NCBI GenBank assembly: GCA_022842325.1
Contig: JALHPU010000021.1
Coordinates: 1-64,000, forward strand
Direction of reading: 5' to 3'
Origin: Sulfuritalea sp.
GTDB taxonomy: Bacteria; Pseudomonadota; Gammaproteobacteria; Burkholderiales; Rhodocyclaceae
Length of the DNA: 64,000 nt
The notes under the pieces were generated by a model. That model worked only from the letters and a program-made list of their open reading frames with translations, searched no databases and had not been told where the DNA came from. Of this stretch, positions 20,871 to 34,852 are shown one piece after another; within the stretch, counting starts at the first letter, position 1; each line of letters starts with the position of its first letter. The translations under genes were made by a program, and so were the position numbers.

Positions 20871-22916
20871 TCAGGCCGCCACGGTCATGCCGTTGTGGCG
20901 CAGCAAGGCGTCCGGTTGCGGATCGCGGCCGCGGAACGCCCTGAAGGATTCGAGCGCCGGACGCGAACCGCCGACGGAAAGAATCTCCCGCCAGAAGCGT
21001 TCGCCGATCGCGGGATCGAGCGTCGTGCCGGCTGTCCTGGCCGCTTCTTCGAAAGCTTCGTAGGCATCGGCCGAAAGGACCTCGGCCCATTTGTAGCTGT
21101 AATAGCCGGCCGCATAGCCACCTCCGAAAATGTGCGAGAAGCTCTGCGGAAAGCGGTTCCATTCCGGCGGCGGCAGCACCGCCACTTCCTTGCGCACGAC
21201 AGCCAGCAAGTCCATGAAGTTGCGGCCGGCACCGGGGACGAATTCGCTGTGCAGCAGCAGGTCGAACAGGCCGAACTCGATCTGGCGCAGGATCTGCAAT
21301 CCGCTTTGGAAATTCTTCGCCGCGATCATCTTGTCGAAGAGCGCGCGCGGCAGCGGCTCGCCGGTTTCGGCGTGGCCGGTCATGCCGGACAGCACATCCC
21401 ATTCCCAGCAGAAATTTTCCATGAACTGGCTCGGCAGTTCGACCGCATCCCATTCGACGCCGTGGATGCCCGACACCGGCAGTTCGTCCACTTGCGTCAG
21501 CAGATGGTGCAGGCCGTGGCCGCATTCGTGGAACAGCGTGATCACGTCATCGTGGCTGAAGGTGGCTGATTTATCACCGACTGGGGACGGGAAATTGCAG
21601 TTGAGGTAGGCCACCGGCGTCTGCACCCCGCCGCGGATGCGACGGCGGGTGATCGCCTCGTCCATCCACGCGCCGCCGCGCTTGGTTTCGCGGGCATAGA
21701 GATCAAGGTAGAACTGGCCGATCAGCTTGCCTTCGCGCTCGATGCGAAAGAAGCGCACGGCCGGATGCCACACCGGCGCGGCATCGGGTGCCAGCTTCAC
21801 GGCAAAAAGCGACTCGATGACGCGGAACAGGCCGGCCAGCACTTTCGGCTCGGGAAAATACTGCTTCACCTCGTCGTCGGAAAAACTGTAGCGCTGCTGC
21901 TTGAGCCTTTCCGCAGCCCAGGACAAGTCCCAGCTTTCCAGGCTTTCCATGCCGAGTTCACGCTGCGCGAATTCGCGCAGCTCGGCGACATCGCGCACGG
22001 CAAAGGGTCGGGCTTTTCTTGCCATGTCGCGCTGAAAAGCCGCGACCTGGGCTGGCGTATCGGCCATCTTGGTCGCCAGCGAGACTTCTGCGAAATTGCC
22101 GTAACCGAGCATCTGCGCTTCTTCATGGCGCAAAGCCAGCAGGCGCTCGATCAGCGGACCGTTGTCGCGCTCGGCCGGGCCGAACTCCGAGGCCCGCGTG
22201 GCGTAGGCGCGATACATGCGCGCGCGCAGGGAGCGAGAGTCGCAGAACTGCAGCACCGGAATGTAGGACGGCGCATGCAGGGTGAACTTCCAGCCTGGCT
22301 TGCCGTCCTTCTCCGCGGCAGCCCGCGCCGCGGCTTTCGCATCCTCGGGCAGACCCGCAAGGTCAGCTTCGTCCTCGATCCATTCGGCATGGGCGTTGGT
22401 CGCGTCGAGCACGTTTTCGGAGAACTTCGCACCGAGCGCCGACAGCTCTTCCTGAATTTCCTTGAAGCGCGGCTTCTGCTCCTCGGGCAACTCGGCGCCG
22501 GACAGCCTGAAATCGCGCAGTTCGTTTTCGATGATGCGGCGCCGGGCCGACGACAGTGCCGGAAACTCCGGGCCTTCGGCCAGTGCCTTGTACTTGGCGA
22601 ACAGCGCCAGATTCTGCCCAAGGTCGGCAAAGAAGCTCGATACCTCGGGCAGCATGGCGTTGTAGGCCTCGCGCCAGGGCGGCACGTCATTGACCGAATG
22701 CAGATGGCCGACGATGCCCCAGGCACGCGACAGGCGCTCGCCTGTGTCCAGCATCGGCTGCACAAAGGTGTCCCAGGTCGGGGCCGTGTCCGTCGCGATC
22801 AGGCCTTCGATCAGGGCGCGGTTTTCGGCCAGCAGTTGACGGATGGCGGGAGTGACGTGTTCGGGCTGCACCGTATCAAAGCGCGGCAGCCCGCTGAAAT
22901 CGAGCAATGGATTCAT
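20871..22916 (-). CDS. prlC: Oligopeptidase A
   Basis: Cytosolic M3-family zinc metallopeptidase that degrades oligopeptides, including cleaved signal peptides. It is 681 residues. The zinc motif HECGHGLHHLL sits about residue 460. The N-terminal helical domain starts MNPLLDFSGLPRFDTVQPEHV, the family start. A membrane-protein gene lies 30 bases upstream in the same direction. This is an ordinary gene. Confidence 0.95.
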   Translation of the reverse strand: MNPLLDFSGLPRFDTVQPEHVTPAIRQLLAENRALIEGLIATDTAPTWDTFVQPMLDTGERLSRAWGIVGHLHSVNDVPPWREAYNAMLPEVSSFFADLGQNLALFAKYKALAEGPEFPALSSARRRIIENELRDFRLSGAELPEEQKPRFKEIQEELSALGAKFSENVLDATNAHAEWIEDEADLAGLPEDAKAAARAAAEKDGKPGWKFTLHAPSYIPVLQFCDSRSLRARMYRAYATRASEFGPAERDNGPLIERLLALRHEEAQMLGYGNFAEVSLATKMADTPAQVAAFQRDMARKARPFAVRDVAELREFAQRELGMESLESWDLSWAAERLKQQRYSFSDDEVKQYFPEPKVLAGLFRVIESLFAVKLAPDAAPVWHPAVRFFRIEREGKLIGQFYLDLYARETKRGGAWMDEAITRRRIRGGVQTPVAYLNCNFPSPVGDKSATFSHDDVITLFHECGHGLHHLLTQVDELPVSGIHGVEWDAVELPSQFMENFCWEWDVLSGMTGHAETGEPLPRALFDKMIAAKNFQSGLQILRQIEFGLFDLLLHSEFVPGAGRNFMDLLAVVRKEVAVLPPPEWNRFPQSFSHIFGGGYAAGYYSYKWAEVLSADAYEAFEEAARTAGTTLDPAIGERFWREILSVGGSRPALESFRAFRGRDPQPDALLRHNGMTVAA

Positions 22917-22946
22917 TGGTTGCAGATCGGGGTGGGGGACGCTGTT

Positions 22947-23786
22947 TCAAGTGCCCGTGGCGGGCGGGCGCGGCATGGCAGGACACGAGTTCGCCACCGG
23001 CTCGACCAGATCCCGGTAGGCATGAAAACTGGCATGGCCGAGCCAGGGCATGACCAGAACCAGCCCGACCAGGGCCGTGGCGAAGCCGAAGCCGGTCAGC
23101 AGCATGATGATGACGGCCCAGAATGCCAGCGGCAGCGGGTTTTCGGCGACTGCATTGATACTGGTGGTCAGCGCGCTAATCAGGTCGCAACGGCGGTCGA
23201 TCAGCATCGGCATCGACACCACGCTGAGGGCGAACACCACGGCCGCGAGGACGCCACCGGCGCCCATGTACACGAAGAACATCAGGTAGTGCTGCGGGTT
23301 GATCAGCACCTGGATCATCAGGTCCAGCGGCTCCCGCGGCGGCCCATGGTAAAACACGGCCACAATCACCGCCGAGATCACCTGCCACAGCGTGCCGGCG
23401 AGGATCGACAGCAGGCCGAAACCGATCATGCACGAGGGATTGCGCTTCCAGGCCAGCATGGAGTCGCCCAGTGTTACCGGTTCATTGGCGAGATAGCGGC
23501 GCGACAGTTCGTAGAGCCCTGCGGCGAGCATCGGCGCGACCAGCAGGAAGCCGGTGATGGCGGCAGCGAAGAGATACGGCAGGCTGGCCGTGACACCCAG
23601 TATCACGGCGCCGGTCACGGCGACCGCAATGCCATAGAACAGGCTGGCCCCGGGCTGGCGCCATAGATCGCGCCAGCCGCGCCCCAGCCAGCCCAGCGGC
23701 GCGCCAAAACCGATCCGCCGTACACCGGGAAGGATTCGGCAGGACTCGGTGCAATGCGCCGGCGGGGCCGCGACGGGATCGGTCAT
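22947..23786 (-). CDS. DUF2189-family integral membrane protein
   Basis: A 279-residue protein with about six hydrophobic segments and the family pattern of a soluble N-terminus, then WLGRGWRDLWRQPGASLFYG. ATG 23786 is preferred over TTG 23795. DUF2189 proteins are predicted inner-membrane proteins of unknown function. Its neighbours purC (upstream, same strand) and prlC do not suggest a role. Confidence 0.75.
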   Translation of the reverse strand: MTDPVAAPPAHCTESCRILPGVRRIGFGAPLGWLGRGWRDLWRQPGASLFYGIAVAVTGAVILGVTASLPYLFAAAITGFLLVAPMLAAGLYELSRRYLANEPVTLGDSMLAWKRNPSCMIGFGLLSILAGTLWQVISAVIVAVFYHGPPREPLDLMIQVLINPQHYLMFFVYMGAGGVLAAVVFALSVVSMPMLIDRRCDLISALTTSINAVAENPLPLAFWAVIIMLLTGFGFATALVGLVLVMPWLGHASFHAYRDLVEPVANSCPAMPRPPATGT

Positions 23787-23808
23787 GGGACGCAATGCGG
23801 CAACGGCA

Positions 23809-24714
23809 TCAGACTGCCTGGGTGCCCGTCAGGCGGGTCAACGCCTCGAGATAGTTGGCGGTGGTCTTGTCTATGATGTCCTGCGGCAGCTTCGGCCCCG
23901 GGGCCGTCTTGTTCCAGTCCAGGGTTTCCAGGTAATCGCGGACGAACTGCTTGTCGAAACTGGGCGGGCTGATGCCGAGCTTGTAGCGGTCGGCGGGCCA
24001 GAAGCGCGAGGAATCGGGCGTCAGCACCTCGTCGATCAGGTATAGGCGGCCCTCCTCGTCCTGGCCGAATTCGAACTTGGTGTCGGCGATGATGATGCCG
24101 CGCACGCGGGCGAATGCCGCCGCCTCGCGATACAGGCGCAGCGTGGTTTCCCTGACCGTCTTGGCCAGGCCGGCGCCAAGCAGCTGCTCGACGGTGGCGT
24201 AATCGATGTTTTCGTCATGATCGCCCATCTCGGCCTTGGTCGCCGGAGTGAAGATCGGTTCCGGCAGCTGCTGCGCCATCTGCAGGCCGGGCGGCAGTGC
24301 GATGCCACATATCGCGCCCGTCGCCTGGTAGTCCTTCCAGCCCGAGCCGATCAGATAACCGCGCGCCACGGCCTCGATCGGCAGCGGCTTGAGGCGCCTG
24401 ACCACCAGTGCGCGGCCGCGCACCTGTACCTTGTCATCTTCGCCGGTAACCACCGTCTCGGGATCGATGCCGGTCAGCTGATTGGGCACCACATGGGCCA
24501 GCTTGCCGAACCAGAAATTGGCGACCGCGGTGAGGACCGCACCCTTGCCCGGAATCGGGTCGGGCAGGATCACGTCGAAGGCCGACAGGCGATCCGTGGT
24601 GACAATCAGCAGCTTGTCTTCGCCCACGGCGTAGATGTCGCGCACCTTGCCGCGACCTAGCAGCGGCAGGCTCTTGATGGTGGATTCGAACAGTGGCGGC
24701 GTGGCGATGGGCAT
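23809..24714 (-). CDS. purC: SAICAR synthase PurC
   Basis: Condenses CAIR with aspartate to form SAICAR in purine synthesis. The product is 301 residues, the long yeast-like form common in betaproteobacteria. [14 protein letters not shown] near the N-terminus, [19 protein letters not shown] and [10 protein letters not shown] are conserved. In many relatives purC lies next to purE-purK; here they are more than 21 kb apart and purE is missing from the window. Confidence 0.96.
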   Translation of the reverse strand: MPIATPPLFESTIKSLPLLGRGKVRDIYAVGEDKLLIVTTDRLSAFDVILPDPIPGKGAVLTAVANFWFGKLAHVVPNQLTGIDPETVVTGEDDKVQVRGRALVVRRLKPLPIEAVARGYLIGSGWKDYQATGAICGIALPPGLQMAQQLPEPIFTPATKAEMGDHDENIDYATVEQLLGAGLAKTVRETTLRLYREAAAFARVRGIIIADTKFEFGQDEEGRLYLIDEVLTPDSSRFWPADRYKLGISPPSFDKQFVRDYLETLDWNKTAPGPKLPQDIIDKTTANYLEALTRLTGTQAV

Positions 24715-24735
24715 GGTTTGCTCTGAACGGATGGA

Positions 24736-25182
24736 TTATTCGCGAACGTAGGCTTTGCCGCGATTTTCGTCGGCATCTTCGCGGTAGGGGTAGCGCACGT
24801 GGCCATAACGAATCGCCAGTACGGCCACGGTCAACAGGAGTATTGCGGCAGTGACCGCCAGCATGCGCCATTCGCTCATCTCCTTGAGATCGAGGATCAG
24901 GTAGCGCGCCAGCGCCACCATGCCGATATATAGCGGGAAGCGCACCGGCAACTGCCCCGACCGGAAGTACTGGCCGATCATGGCCAGCACCTCGAGGTAG
25001 AGGAACATCAGCAGCAGGTCGGCCAGCGCGACCCGGTGCGATTCGACCATCACCATCGCCTCCTGATACATGGCAATGGTGGTAGCGAAGGCAATTACCA
25101 GCAGGCCGGCATACTCGACCAGGTCGAGACCACTGCTGAAAAATTTGCGCAGCCGATCGAAGGTATGGGATTGGATGTTCAT
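24736..25182 (-). CDS. PsiE-family phosphate-starvation-inducible membrane protein
   Basis: A 148-residue protein with four predicted membrane helices and the PsiE pattern (EYAGLLVIAFATTIAMYQ, LLLMFLYLEVLAMIGQYF, ARYLILDLKEM). E. coli PsiE responds to phosphate starvation through PhoB, but its function is not known. It lies between fba and purC, on the same strand but behind a terminator-like hairpin at 25193-25217. No Pho box was identified. Confidence 0.75.
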   Translation of the reverse strand: MNIQSHTFDRLRKFFSSGLDLVEYAGLLVIAFATTIAMYQEAMVMVESHRVALADLLLMFLYLEVLAMIGQYFRSGQLPVRFPLYIGMVALARYLILDLKEMSEWRMLAVTAAILLLTVAVLAIRYGHVRYPYREDADENRGKAYVRE

Positions 25183-25192
25183 GCCAGAAAAG

Positions 25193-25217
25193 GAAAGGCC
25201 GCCCGAGCGGGGCGGCC
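25193..25217 (-). terminator. Intrinsic terminator after fba
   Basis: On the minus strand an 8-bp GC stem (GGCCGCCC/GGGCGGCC, 5-base loop) is followed by a T-rich run. It would end the long fbp-to-fba transcript before psiE. Confidence 0.7.
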
Positions 25218-25241
25218 CCTTAATTTACCGCAAATTGCCGC

Positions 25242-26306
25242 TTACTTCACGATCGCGTTGAGTTCGCCCTTCTTGTAGCGCTCGGCCATCTTTTCCAGTG
25301 ACATCGGCTTGATCTTGCCGGCCTGTCCGGCACAGCCGAAGGCCGTATAGCGAGCCACGCAGATTTCCTTCATCGCCTTGCGCGCTGCCGCGAAGTACTT
25401 GCGCGGATCGAAATCCTTGGTGTTCTCGGCGAGGTACTTGCGTATTGCCCCGGTCGACGCCATGCGCAGGTCGGTATCGATGTTGATCTTGCGCACGCCG
25501 TGCTTGATGCCCTCAACGATTTCCTCGACTGGCACGCCATAGGTTTCACCCATGGTGCCGCCGTACTGGTTGATGATCTTGAGCCAGTCCTGCGGCACCG
25601 AGGAAGAACCGTGCATCACCAGATGGGTATTCGGGATGCGGGCGTGAATTTCCTTGATGCGGTCGATGCGCAACACGGCGCCGGTGGGCGGCCGCGTGAA
25701 CTTGTAGGCGCCGTGCGAGGTGCCGATGGCAATCGCCAGCGCATCCACGCCAGTGGCCTTGACAAATTCAGCGGCTTCGTTCGGATCGGTCAGCAACTGG
25801 TCGTGCGACAGCGCGCCCTCGGCACCATGGCCGTCTTCCTTCTCGCCCATACCGGTTTCCAGCGAGCCCAGGCAGCCCAGTTCGCCTTCGACCGACACGC
25901 CGATGGCGTGCGCGATGTCGACCACGTGCTTGCTGACGCGCGCGTTGTACTCGAAGCTGGCCGGGGTCTTGGCATCTTCCTGCAGCGAGCCGTCCATCAT
26001 CACGCTGGAGAAGCCCGAGCGCATCGACTGGATGCAGATCGCCGGGCTGGCGCCGTGGTCCTGGTGCATCACGATCGGGATGTCGGGGTGGGTTTCGATC
26101 GCGGCCTCGATCAGGTGGCGCAGGTAGGGCTCGCCGGCATATTTGCGGGCGCCGGCCGAGCCCTGCATGATCACCGGGCTGTTGGTCTCCTGCGCGGCTT
26201 CCATGATGGCCTGGATCTGCTCCAGGTTATTGACGTTGAAGGCCGGCAGGCCGTAGCCGTTCTCGGCGGCGTGATCTAGCAGTTGACGCATGGAAACCAG
26301 GGGCAT
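25242..26306 (-). CDS. fba: Class II fructose-bisphosphate aldolase
   Basis: Zinc-dependent aldolase joining dihydroxyacetone phosphate with glyceraldehyde 3-phosphate or erythrose 4-phosphate in the Calvin cycle and gluconeogenesis. It is 354 residues. HQDHGAS carries the zinc histidines, MMDGSLQED the catalytic Asp region, and [11 protein letters not shown] and INIDTDLR the phosphate-binding parts. This is the CbbA subgroup of the class II family. It is the last gene of the CBB operon that runs from fbp and is followed by a terminator. Confidence 0.95.
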   Translation of the reverse strand: MPLVSMRQLLDHAAENGYGLPAFNVNNLEQIQAIMEAAQETNSPVIMQGSAGARKYAGEPYLRHLIEAAIETHPDIPIVMHQDHGASPAICIQSMRSGFSSVMMDGSLQEDAKTPASFEYNARVSKHVVDIAHAIGVSVEGELGCLGSLETGMGEKEDGHGAEGALSHDQLLTDPNEAAEFVKATGVDALAIAIGTSHGAYKFTRPPTGAVLRIDRIKEIHARIPNTHLVMHGSSSVPQDWLKIINQYGGTMGETYGVPVEEIVEGIKHGVRKINIDTDLRMASTGAIRKYLAENTKDFDPRKYFAAARKAMKEICVARYTAFGCAGQAGKIKPMSLEKMAERYKKGELNAIVK

Positions 26307-26349
26307 GGCAATCTCCTCAGAATGAATTCAGTGTGACTCGTTGGACGGC

Positions 26350-27798
26350 TTATTGGTTCGAGCGATGCTCGCCCACCTTGACAATCTTCATGGTGTTGGT
26401 GCCGCCGGGTTTGCCGATCGGCTCGCCGATGGTCAGCACGATCAGATCGCCGACTTCGACGGCGCCGGCAGCTATCAGGGCCTCCTCGGCATCGAGCAGC
26501 ACCTGGTCACGATCCTGACCGCTTTGGCGCATCATGACCGGAAATACACCCTTGAAAATGCTGACCTTGTAGCGTGTCCTCACTTCCTGGGTCAGGGCAT
26601 AGATCGGGATGCCCGTATTGAGGCGCGACATCCACAGCGCGGTCGAACCGGATTCGGTCAGCGAAGCGATGGCCTTGACCTTCAGGTGATGCGCGGCAAA
26701 TAGCGCGGCCATGGCGATCGACTGGTCGATTCGGGTAAACACACGATGCAGAAAATGCGTATCGAGAGGGAAATCGGAGGATTTTTCAGCTTCGACGCAG
26801 ATGCGCGCCATCGCCTCGACCGTCTGCACCGGATAGTCACCGGTCGCGGTTTCCGCCGAGAGCATCACCGCGTCGGTACCATCGAGTACGGCATTGGCGA
26901 CGTCCGAGACTTCGGCGCGGGTCGGTACCGGGCTGTGGATCATCGATTCCATCATCTGCGTCGCCGTGATGACGAATTTGTTGAACTCGCGCGCGGTGCG
27001 GATGATGCGTTTTTGCAGGGCCGGCACCGCCGCGTCGCCAACCTCGACCGCGAGGTCGCCGCGCGCCACCATGACGCCATCGGTAGCTTCGAGAATGTTG
27101 TTGAGGTTCTCGATCGCCTCGACGCGCTCGATCTTGGCCACCAGCAGTGCGCTCGAACCTGCCGCTGTCAGAAGCGCTCGCGCCAGACGCATGTCATCGC
27201 CCGACTTGGGAAAGGACACCGCCACATAGTCGATGCCGATGCTGGCCGCGGTGCGGATGTCCTCCATGTCCTTGGCCGTCAGGGCTGGTGCGGTAAGCCC
27301 GCCGCCCTGCTTGTTGATGCCCTTGTTGTTGGAGAGTTCCCCGTCGTGGCGATTGCGGCAGCGGATTTCCTTGCCCTGCACCTGCAGCACGTCGAACACG
27401 GTGCGACCGTCATCGAGCAATAGCACGTCGCCGGCGCGCACGTCCTTGACCAGATCCGGATAGTCGAGCCCCACCCGCCCCTCGTCGCCCAGGGTGCAGG
27501 CGGCATCGAGTATGAATTCCTGGTTGGCCTTGATTTCGACCGGACCGGATGCGAACTTGCCGATGCGGATCTTGGGGCCCTGCAGATCCGCCATGACGCC
27601 AACCGTGCGCCCGGCCTCATGCGCCGCCGCCCGCAGCGCATCGACCCGCTGACGATGGTCGTCAGCCGTGCCGTGGGAAAAGTTGATGCGGACTACATCC
27701 ACCCCCGCCGCGACCAGCGCCAGCATGCGCTCGGGACTGCTCGACGCAGGACCGAGCGTGGCAACGATCTTGGTTGAGCGCTGAAGCGATGCCGTCAT
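26350..27798 (-). CDS. pyk: Pyruvate kinase
   Basis: Makes pyruvate and ATP from phosphoenolpyruvate. It is 482 residues. [26 protein letters not shown], the metal and K+ site region [19 protein letters not shown] and [11 protein letters not shown] are intact. It overlaps pgk by four bases. Its presence between pgk and fba links carbon fixation output to pyruvate and hence to the pyruvate dehydrogenase operon later in the window. The call is secure. Confidence 0.96.
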   Translation of the reverse strand: MTASLQRSTKIVATLGPASSSPERMLALVAAGVDVVRINFSHGTADDHRQRVDALRAAAHEAGRTVGVMADLQGPKIRIGKFASGPVEIKANQEFILDAACTLGDEGRVGLDYPDLVKDVRAGDVLLLDDGRTVFDVLQVQGKEIRCRNRHDGELSNNKGINKQGGGLTAPALTAKDMEDIRTAASIGIDYVAVSFPKSGDDMRLARALLTAAGSSALLVAKIERVEAIENLNNILEATDGVMVARGDLAVEVGDAAVPALQKRIIRTAREFNKFVITATQMMESMIHSPVPTRAEVSDVANAVLDGTDAVMLSAETATGDYPVQTVEAMARICVEAEKSSDFPLDTHFLHRVFTRIDQSIAMAALFAAHHLKVKAIASLTESGSTALWMSRLNTGIPIYALTQEVRTRYKVSIFKGVFPVMMRQSGQDRDQVLLDAEEALIAAGAVEVGDLIVLTIGEPIGKPGGTNTMKIVKVGEHRSNQ

Positions 27799-28976
27799 CC
27801 AGCCGCCCGCTGTTCGAGCATCTCGACCGCCGGCAGCTTCTTGCCTTCGAGAAACTCGAGGAAGGCCCCACCGGCTGTGGAAATATAGGAGACCTTGTCG
27901 TAGATGTCGTACTTCTGGATCGCCGCGATGGTGTCACCGCCGCCCGCGAGCGTGAAAGCCTTGGTGTTGGCGATGGCCATGGCGATGGCCTTGGTACCCT
28001 CACCGAACTGGTCGAACTCGAACACGCCGACCGGGCCGTTCCAGACCACGGTACCCGCCTTCATGATGATGTCGACCAGTTCCTGCGCCGATTTCGGACC
28101 AATGTCGAAAATCATGTCGTCATCAGCGACGGCACCGGCATCCTTCGCCACCGCCGGCTCGGCGGCATCGAACTTCTTGCCGCAGACCACATCGACAGCG
28201 ATCGGAATCGTGGCGCCGCGCGCCGTCATCTTCCTCATCAGCGCCTGGGCGGTGGGCACCAGATCGTCCTCGCACAGCGACTTGCCGACGTTCTTTCCCG
28301 ATGCCTTGAGGAAGGTATTGGCGATGCCTCCGCCGACCACCATCTGGTCGACCTTTTCCGAGAGCGCTTCGAGCACGGTGAGCTTCGTCGACACCTTGGA
28401 ACCGCCGACAATGGCCACCATCGGCCGCGCCGGGGTCGCCAGTGCCTTGGTCAGGGCTTCGAGTTCCTCGGCCACCAGCAGGCCGGCGCAGGCCGCCGGC
28501 GCATACTGGGCGACGCCGTAAGTCGAGGCCTCGGCGCGATGCGCGGTACCGAAGGCGTCCATGACGAACAGATCGCACAGCGCCGCATACTTGCGTGCCG
28601 TGGCTTCGACGTTCTTCTTCTCGCCCTTGTTGAAGCGGCAGTTCTCCAGCACCACGACTTCGCCGGCAGCGACCTCGAAACCACCGTCGACCCAGTCGCG
28701 GATCACGCGTACCGGCTTGCCCAGCTTGGCAGCCATGACCTCGGCCACCGGTTTGAGCGAGTTCTCCTCGGCATAGACGCCCTCCTCGGGGCGACCAAGG
28801 TGCGAGGTCACCATCACCTTCGCGCCGGCCTTGAGGCACAGCTCGATGGTCGGCATCGAGGCGGTGATGCGTGCGTCGGAAGTGACCTTGCCGTCCTTGA
28901 CCGGCACGTTGAGATCGGCGCGAATGAAAACGCGCTTGCCGGCCAGGTCGAAATCGGAAAGACGTTTGAACGTCAT
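27795..28976 (-). CDS. pgk: Phosphoglycerate kinase
   Basis: Phosphorylates 3-phosphoglycerate to 1,3-bisphosphoglycerate, the first reduction-phase step of the Calvin cycle. It is 393 residues. [19 protein letters not shown] near the N-terminus, [11 protein letters not shown] and the C-terminal [17 protein letters not shown] are family hallmarks. It sits between gap (18-base gap) and pyk (overlap) in the CBB operon. This is an ordinary gene. Confidence 0.97.
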   Translation of the reverse strand: MTFKRLSDFDLAGKRVFIRADLNVPVKDGKVTSDARITASMPTIELCLKAGAKVMVTSHLGRPEEGVYAEENSLKPVAEVMAAKLGKPVRVIRDWVDGGFEVAAGEVVVLENCRFNKGEKKNVEATARKYAALCDLFVMDAFGTAHRAEASTYGVAQYAPAACAGLLVAEELEALTKALATPARPMVAIVGGSKVSTKLTVLEALSEKVDQMVVGGGIANTFLKASGKNVGKSLCEDDLVPTAQALMRKMTARGATIPIAVDVVCGKKFDAAEPAVAKDAGAVADDDMIFDIGPKSAQELVDIIMKAGTVVWNGPVGVFEFDQFGEGTKAIAMAIANTKAFTLAGGGDTIAAIQKYDIYDKVSYISTAGGAFLEFLEGKKLPAVEMLEQRAAG

Positions 28977-28994
28977 TGCGCGTATCCCCCCGGC

Positions 28995-32047
<3,053 letters not shown>

Positions 32048-32159
32048 GGCGGCTCGAATTTGAAAGGACGGAACGGGTTCCATCCGGGTAGCCCGGTATT
32101 ATCGGCGAAACCGGGTGGATCGCGCTAGGTAGACAGCTAGGTACTTGATTCGCTGAAGC

Positions 32160-33032
32160 TCATGCCCGCTTGCGGTTTTCCATCATGCGCAGGATCAGCG
32201 GCGTGAAGATCAGTTGCATCGCCAGTTCCATCTTGCCGCCGGGCACCACGATGATGTTGGGCCGCGACATGAAGGAGTCATGGACCATCGACAGCAAATA
32301 GGGAAAGTCGATGCCCTTCGGATTGGCGAAGCGGATCACCACGAAGCTCTCGTCGGCGGTCGGAATGTCGCGGGCGATGAAGGGGTTCGAGGTATCGACC
32401 GTCGGCACCCGCTGGAAATTGATGTGGGTACGCGAGAACTGCGGCGTGATGTAGTTGACGTAGTCGGGCATGCGGCGCAGGACGGTATCCACCACGGCTT
32501 CGGTCGAGTAGCCGCGCTGGCTCTTGTCGCGCTGCAGTTTCTGGATCCACTCGAGGTTGATGATCGGCACCACCCCCACCAGCAGGTCGGCATGCTGTGC
32601 GACATTGACCTTGTCGGTCACCGCCGCGCCATGCAGGCCCTCGTAGAACATCAGGTCGGTGCCGGGCTCGATGTCTTGCCAAGGGGTGAATTCCCCCGAC
32701 TGCTGGCCGTAGGGCGCGGCTTCCTCGGCATTGTGCAGATACTTCCTGACCTTGCCCTTGCCGGTTTCGCCGTAGCCCTTGAACAGTCCCGCGAGTTCCT
32801 CGAGAAGATTGGCTTCCGGACCGAAATGGCTGAAATGGTTGTTGCCCTGCAGTCGCGCCTCTTCTGCCGCCGCCTTCATGGCCTTGCGGTCGAAGCGATG
32901 AAACGAATCGCCCTCGACGATGGCCGCCTTGAGCTTTTCGCGGCGGAATACCAGGTCGAAGGACTTGGTGACCGTGGACGTGCCGGCGCCGGAGGAACCG
33001 GTAATGGCAACAACGGGGTGCTTGACCGACAT
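32160..33032 (-). CDS. prkB: Phosphoribulokinase
   Basis: Makes ribulose 1,5-bisphosphate, the acceptor of carbon dioxide; this reaction is specific to the Calvin cycle. ATG 33032 follows CAGGAGG and gives 290 residues, the size of proteobacterial octameric class I enzymes (CbbP). The P-loop GSSGAGTST lies at residues 12-20. HFGPEANLLEEL and EGLHG are conserved. It has no regulatory cysteine pair of the plant type at the N-terminus. It lies between fbp and tkt. Confidence 0.95.
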   Translation of the reverse strand: MSVKHPVVAITGSSGAGTSTVTKSFDLVFRREKLKAAIVEGDSFHRFDRKAMKAAAEEARLQGNNHFSHFGPEANLLEELAGLFKGYGETGKGKVRKYLHNAEEAAPYGQQSGEFTPWQDIEPGTDLMFYEGLHGAAVTDKVNVAQHADLLVGVVPIINLEWIQKLQRDKSQRGYSTEAVVDTVLRRMPDYVNYITPQFSRTHINFQRVPTVDTSNPFIARDIPTADESFVVIRFANPKGIDFPYLLSMVHDSFMSRPNIIVVPGGKMELAMQLIFTPLILRMMENRKRA

Positions 33033-33054
33033 GGGAGCCTCCTGGCTTAAAGTC

Positions 33055-34146
33055 TTATTGCGTCCTGAACAGCGAGCGCGTTGAAAACAAGGGCGAATCA
33101 AAGGTATCCGGTTCCTTGCCGTTGGCGTAATCGGCGTGGTAGCCGGCAAGACGCTCGACTTCGTGCTTTGAGCCGAAGATCAGCGGTACGCGCTGGTGCA
33201 GGTCCGTCGGAGTAATTTCCATTACCCGTTCGCGTCCCGTGGTCGAGGCGCCACCGGCCTGCTCGATGAGGAAGGAAATCGGATTGGCCTCGTACATCAG
33301 CCGCAGCCGACCAGGCCTGGTGGCATCCTTGCTGTCCTTCGGGTACATGAAAATCCCGCCGCGGGTCAGGATGCGGAAAGTCTCGGCCACCAGCGAGGCG
33401 ACCCAGCGCATGTTGAAGTCCTTGGCCCGGGGCCCAGTCTTGCCGGCCAGGCACTCGGCCACGTAACGCTTCACCGGGGCTTCCCAGAAACGCTCGTTGG
33501 AGGCATTGATGGCAAACTCGTGCGCATCGTTCGGAATGCGCATCCGGGGATGGGTGAGGATGAATGCGCCGATGTCTCGGTCCAGCGTGAAGCCGTCGAC
33601 GCCGTCTCCCGTGGTCAGCACCAGCATGGTCGATGGCCCGTACAGTGCGAGGCCTGCGCAAACCTGCTGTGTCCCGGGTTGCAGGAAATCCTCGAGGCTG
33701 GCGTCCTTGCCTGGATTCGGTGCGCGCAAAATCGAAAATATGGTTCCTACCGTCAGATTGACGTCGATGTTCGAACTGCCGTCAAGTGGATCGAAGACCA
33801 GCAGATATTTGCCGCGCCGGCAATGCTCGGGAATGGTGTATACCCCGTCCATTTCCTCGGAAGCCATTCCGCTCAGGTGACCGTTCCACTGGTTTTCCTG
33901 AAGCATGACTTCGTTGCTCATGACGTCGAGCTTCTTCTGCACTTCACCCTGGACGTTGACCGAAGCACTATCACCGCCGGCATTGCCCAGCGCACCGACC
34001 AGCGCACCCTTGTTGACCTGGTTGGAGATAATCTTGATTGCCGTCGCCAGGGAATTGAGCAGGCCGGAAAACTCCCCCGAGGCGCCCGGATGCCTGTGTT
34101 CTTCCTCGATGGTGTAACGCGTCAGTGTCTTGCGCCCTTCAAGCAT
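33055..34146 (-). CDS. fbp: Class I fructose-1,6-bisphosphatase
   Basis: Removes the C1 phosphate of fructose bisphosphate (and possibly sedoheptulose bisphosphate) in regeneration. ATG 34146 has GGAGGA eight bases upstream and yields 363 residues starting [16 protein letters not shown]; longer starts would run into the promoter. [12 protein letters not shown] binds metal and GGIFMYPKD substrate. It is the first gene of the operon fbp-prkB-tkt-gap-pgk-pyk-fba. A composite CbbR-type operator lies 160-198 bases upstream, which suggests CbbR activation. Confidence 0.95.
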   Translation of the reverse strand: MLEGRKTLTRYTIEEEHRHPGASGEFSGLLNSLATAIKIISNQVNKGALVGALGNAGGDSASVNVQGEVQKKLDVMSNEVMLQENQWNGHLSGMASEEMDGVYTIPEHCRRGKYLLVFDPLDGSSNIDVNLTVGTIFSILRAPNPGKDASLEDFLQPGTQQVCAGLALYGPSTMLVLTTGDGVDGFTLDRDIGAFILTHPRMRIPNDAHEFAINASNERFWEAPVKRYVAECLAGKTGPRAKDFNMRWVASLVAETFRILTRGGIFMYPKDSKDATRPGRLRLMYEANPISFLIEQAGGASTTGRERVMEITPTDLHQRVPLIFGSKHEVERLAGYHADYANGKEPDTFDSPLFSTRSLFRTQ

Positions 34147-34305
34147 GCTCCAATCCTCCATGGGTCCTCGCTGCTCCGGCATCCCCTGCGAGAAAAACCC
34201 GCCCTCGCTCCAGGAAACCAGGCGAGTCCGGATGTTGCGCGTGAGGAGTTGCGACGCCTGAATCAGGAAGCCCCGATCCGGCGGATAGAATGTAGCGGGG
34301 CTTAC

Positions 34306-34344
34306 CCATAAGCGCCATTCACTTTTTCTTATCGAATGAATAAG
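34306..34344 (-). promoter_or_regulatory. Composite CbbR-type operator upstream of fbp
   Basis: Minus strand: CTTAT-N7-ATAAG (34328-34344), then AAAAAGTGAATG, then CTTATGG (34306-34312). The same arrangement recurs at 40488-40524 and 41289-41327. The inverted repeat has the T-N11-A geometry of LysR-type sites, and the extra half-site lies three helical turns away. Confidence 0.7.
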
Positions 34345-34403
34345 TGCCTTTTGATATTCTCCGATTCGGTCTCCCGTACAGGTGGCAGCAGTCGCCAACT
34401 GGC

Positions 34404-34835
34404 ATGGAAATAAGCATTTTCCGCGACCCGCCCCTGGGGCACGAACTGCGGCGCCTGCCCGCCGCCGAGTACAACCTGGCGCGCATGCTGCAGACACGCA
34501 GCCCACGAGGGGTCGCCTTCGTACCCATCCGCCGCATGCAGATTCTGGCTATCCTCGACGCCGAGGAATTCGTCTTCGTCGATAGCCAGAACAAGCAGCT
34601 GGCAGTGCTGGCCTGGCGTGGCTTTCGGCCGCAGGCGCGCGAATCGCTGGACGATCCGGTGCCTTTCGACGCAGTGTTCTACCGGGACGACGCGCGGGAA
34701 TTACAGCGGCAACTGCAGCCGGAGTTGTTCAAGGCGATGCAAGCACTGGCGGAGAGGGAGCGGCGGATCGCGGGGCCGTCACGGGTGCTCAAATTCGAAC
34801 GGCCGATCGCAGGCAAGGGGTCCAAGTCGCCGTAG
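34404..34835 (+). CDS. Unknown protein divergent from fbp
   Basis: A 143-residue soluble protein starting at ATG 34404 ([10 protein letters not shown]); an earlier GTG at 34344 would overlap the CbbR operator. It has mixed alpha/beta character, no signal peptide or membrane helix, and a basic C-terminal tail ([13 protein letters not shown]). The family is not recognised. It shares the 257-base intergenic region and its CbbR-type operator with fbp, so it may be co-regulated with carbon fixation. It ends 17 bases from the convergent unknown gene that follows cbbO. Confidence 0.65.
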   Translation: MEISIFRDPPLGHELRRLPAAEYNLARMLQTRSPRGVAFVPIRRMQILAILDAEEFVFVDSQNKQLAVLAWRGFRPQARESLDDPVPFDAVFYRDDARELQRQLQPELFKAMQALAERERRIAGPSRVLKFERPIAGKGSKSP

Positions 34836-34852
34836 GCGGCCGATCCGCAAGC

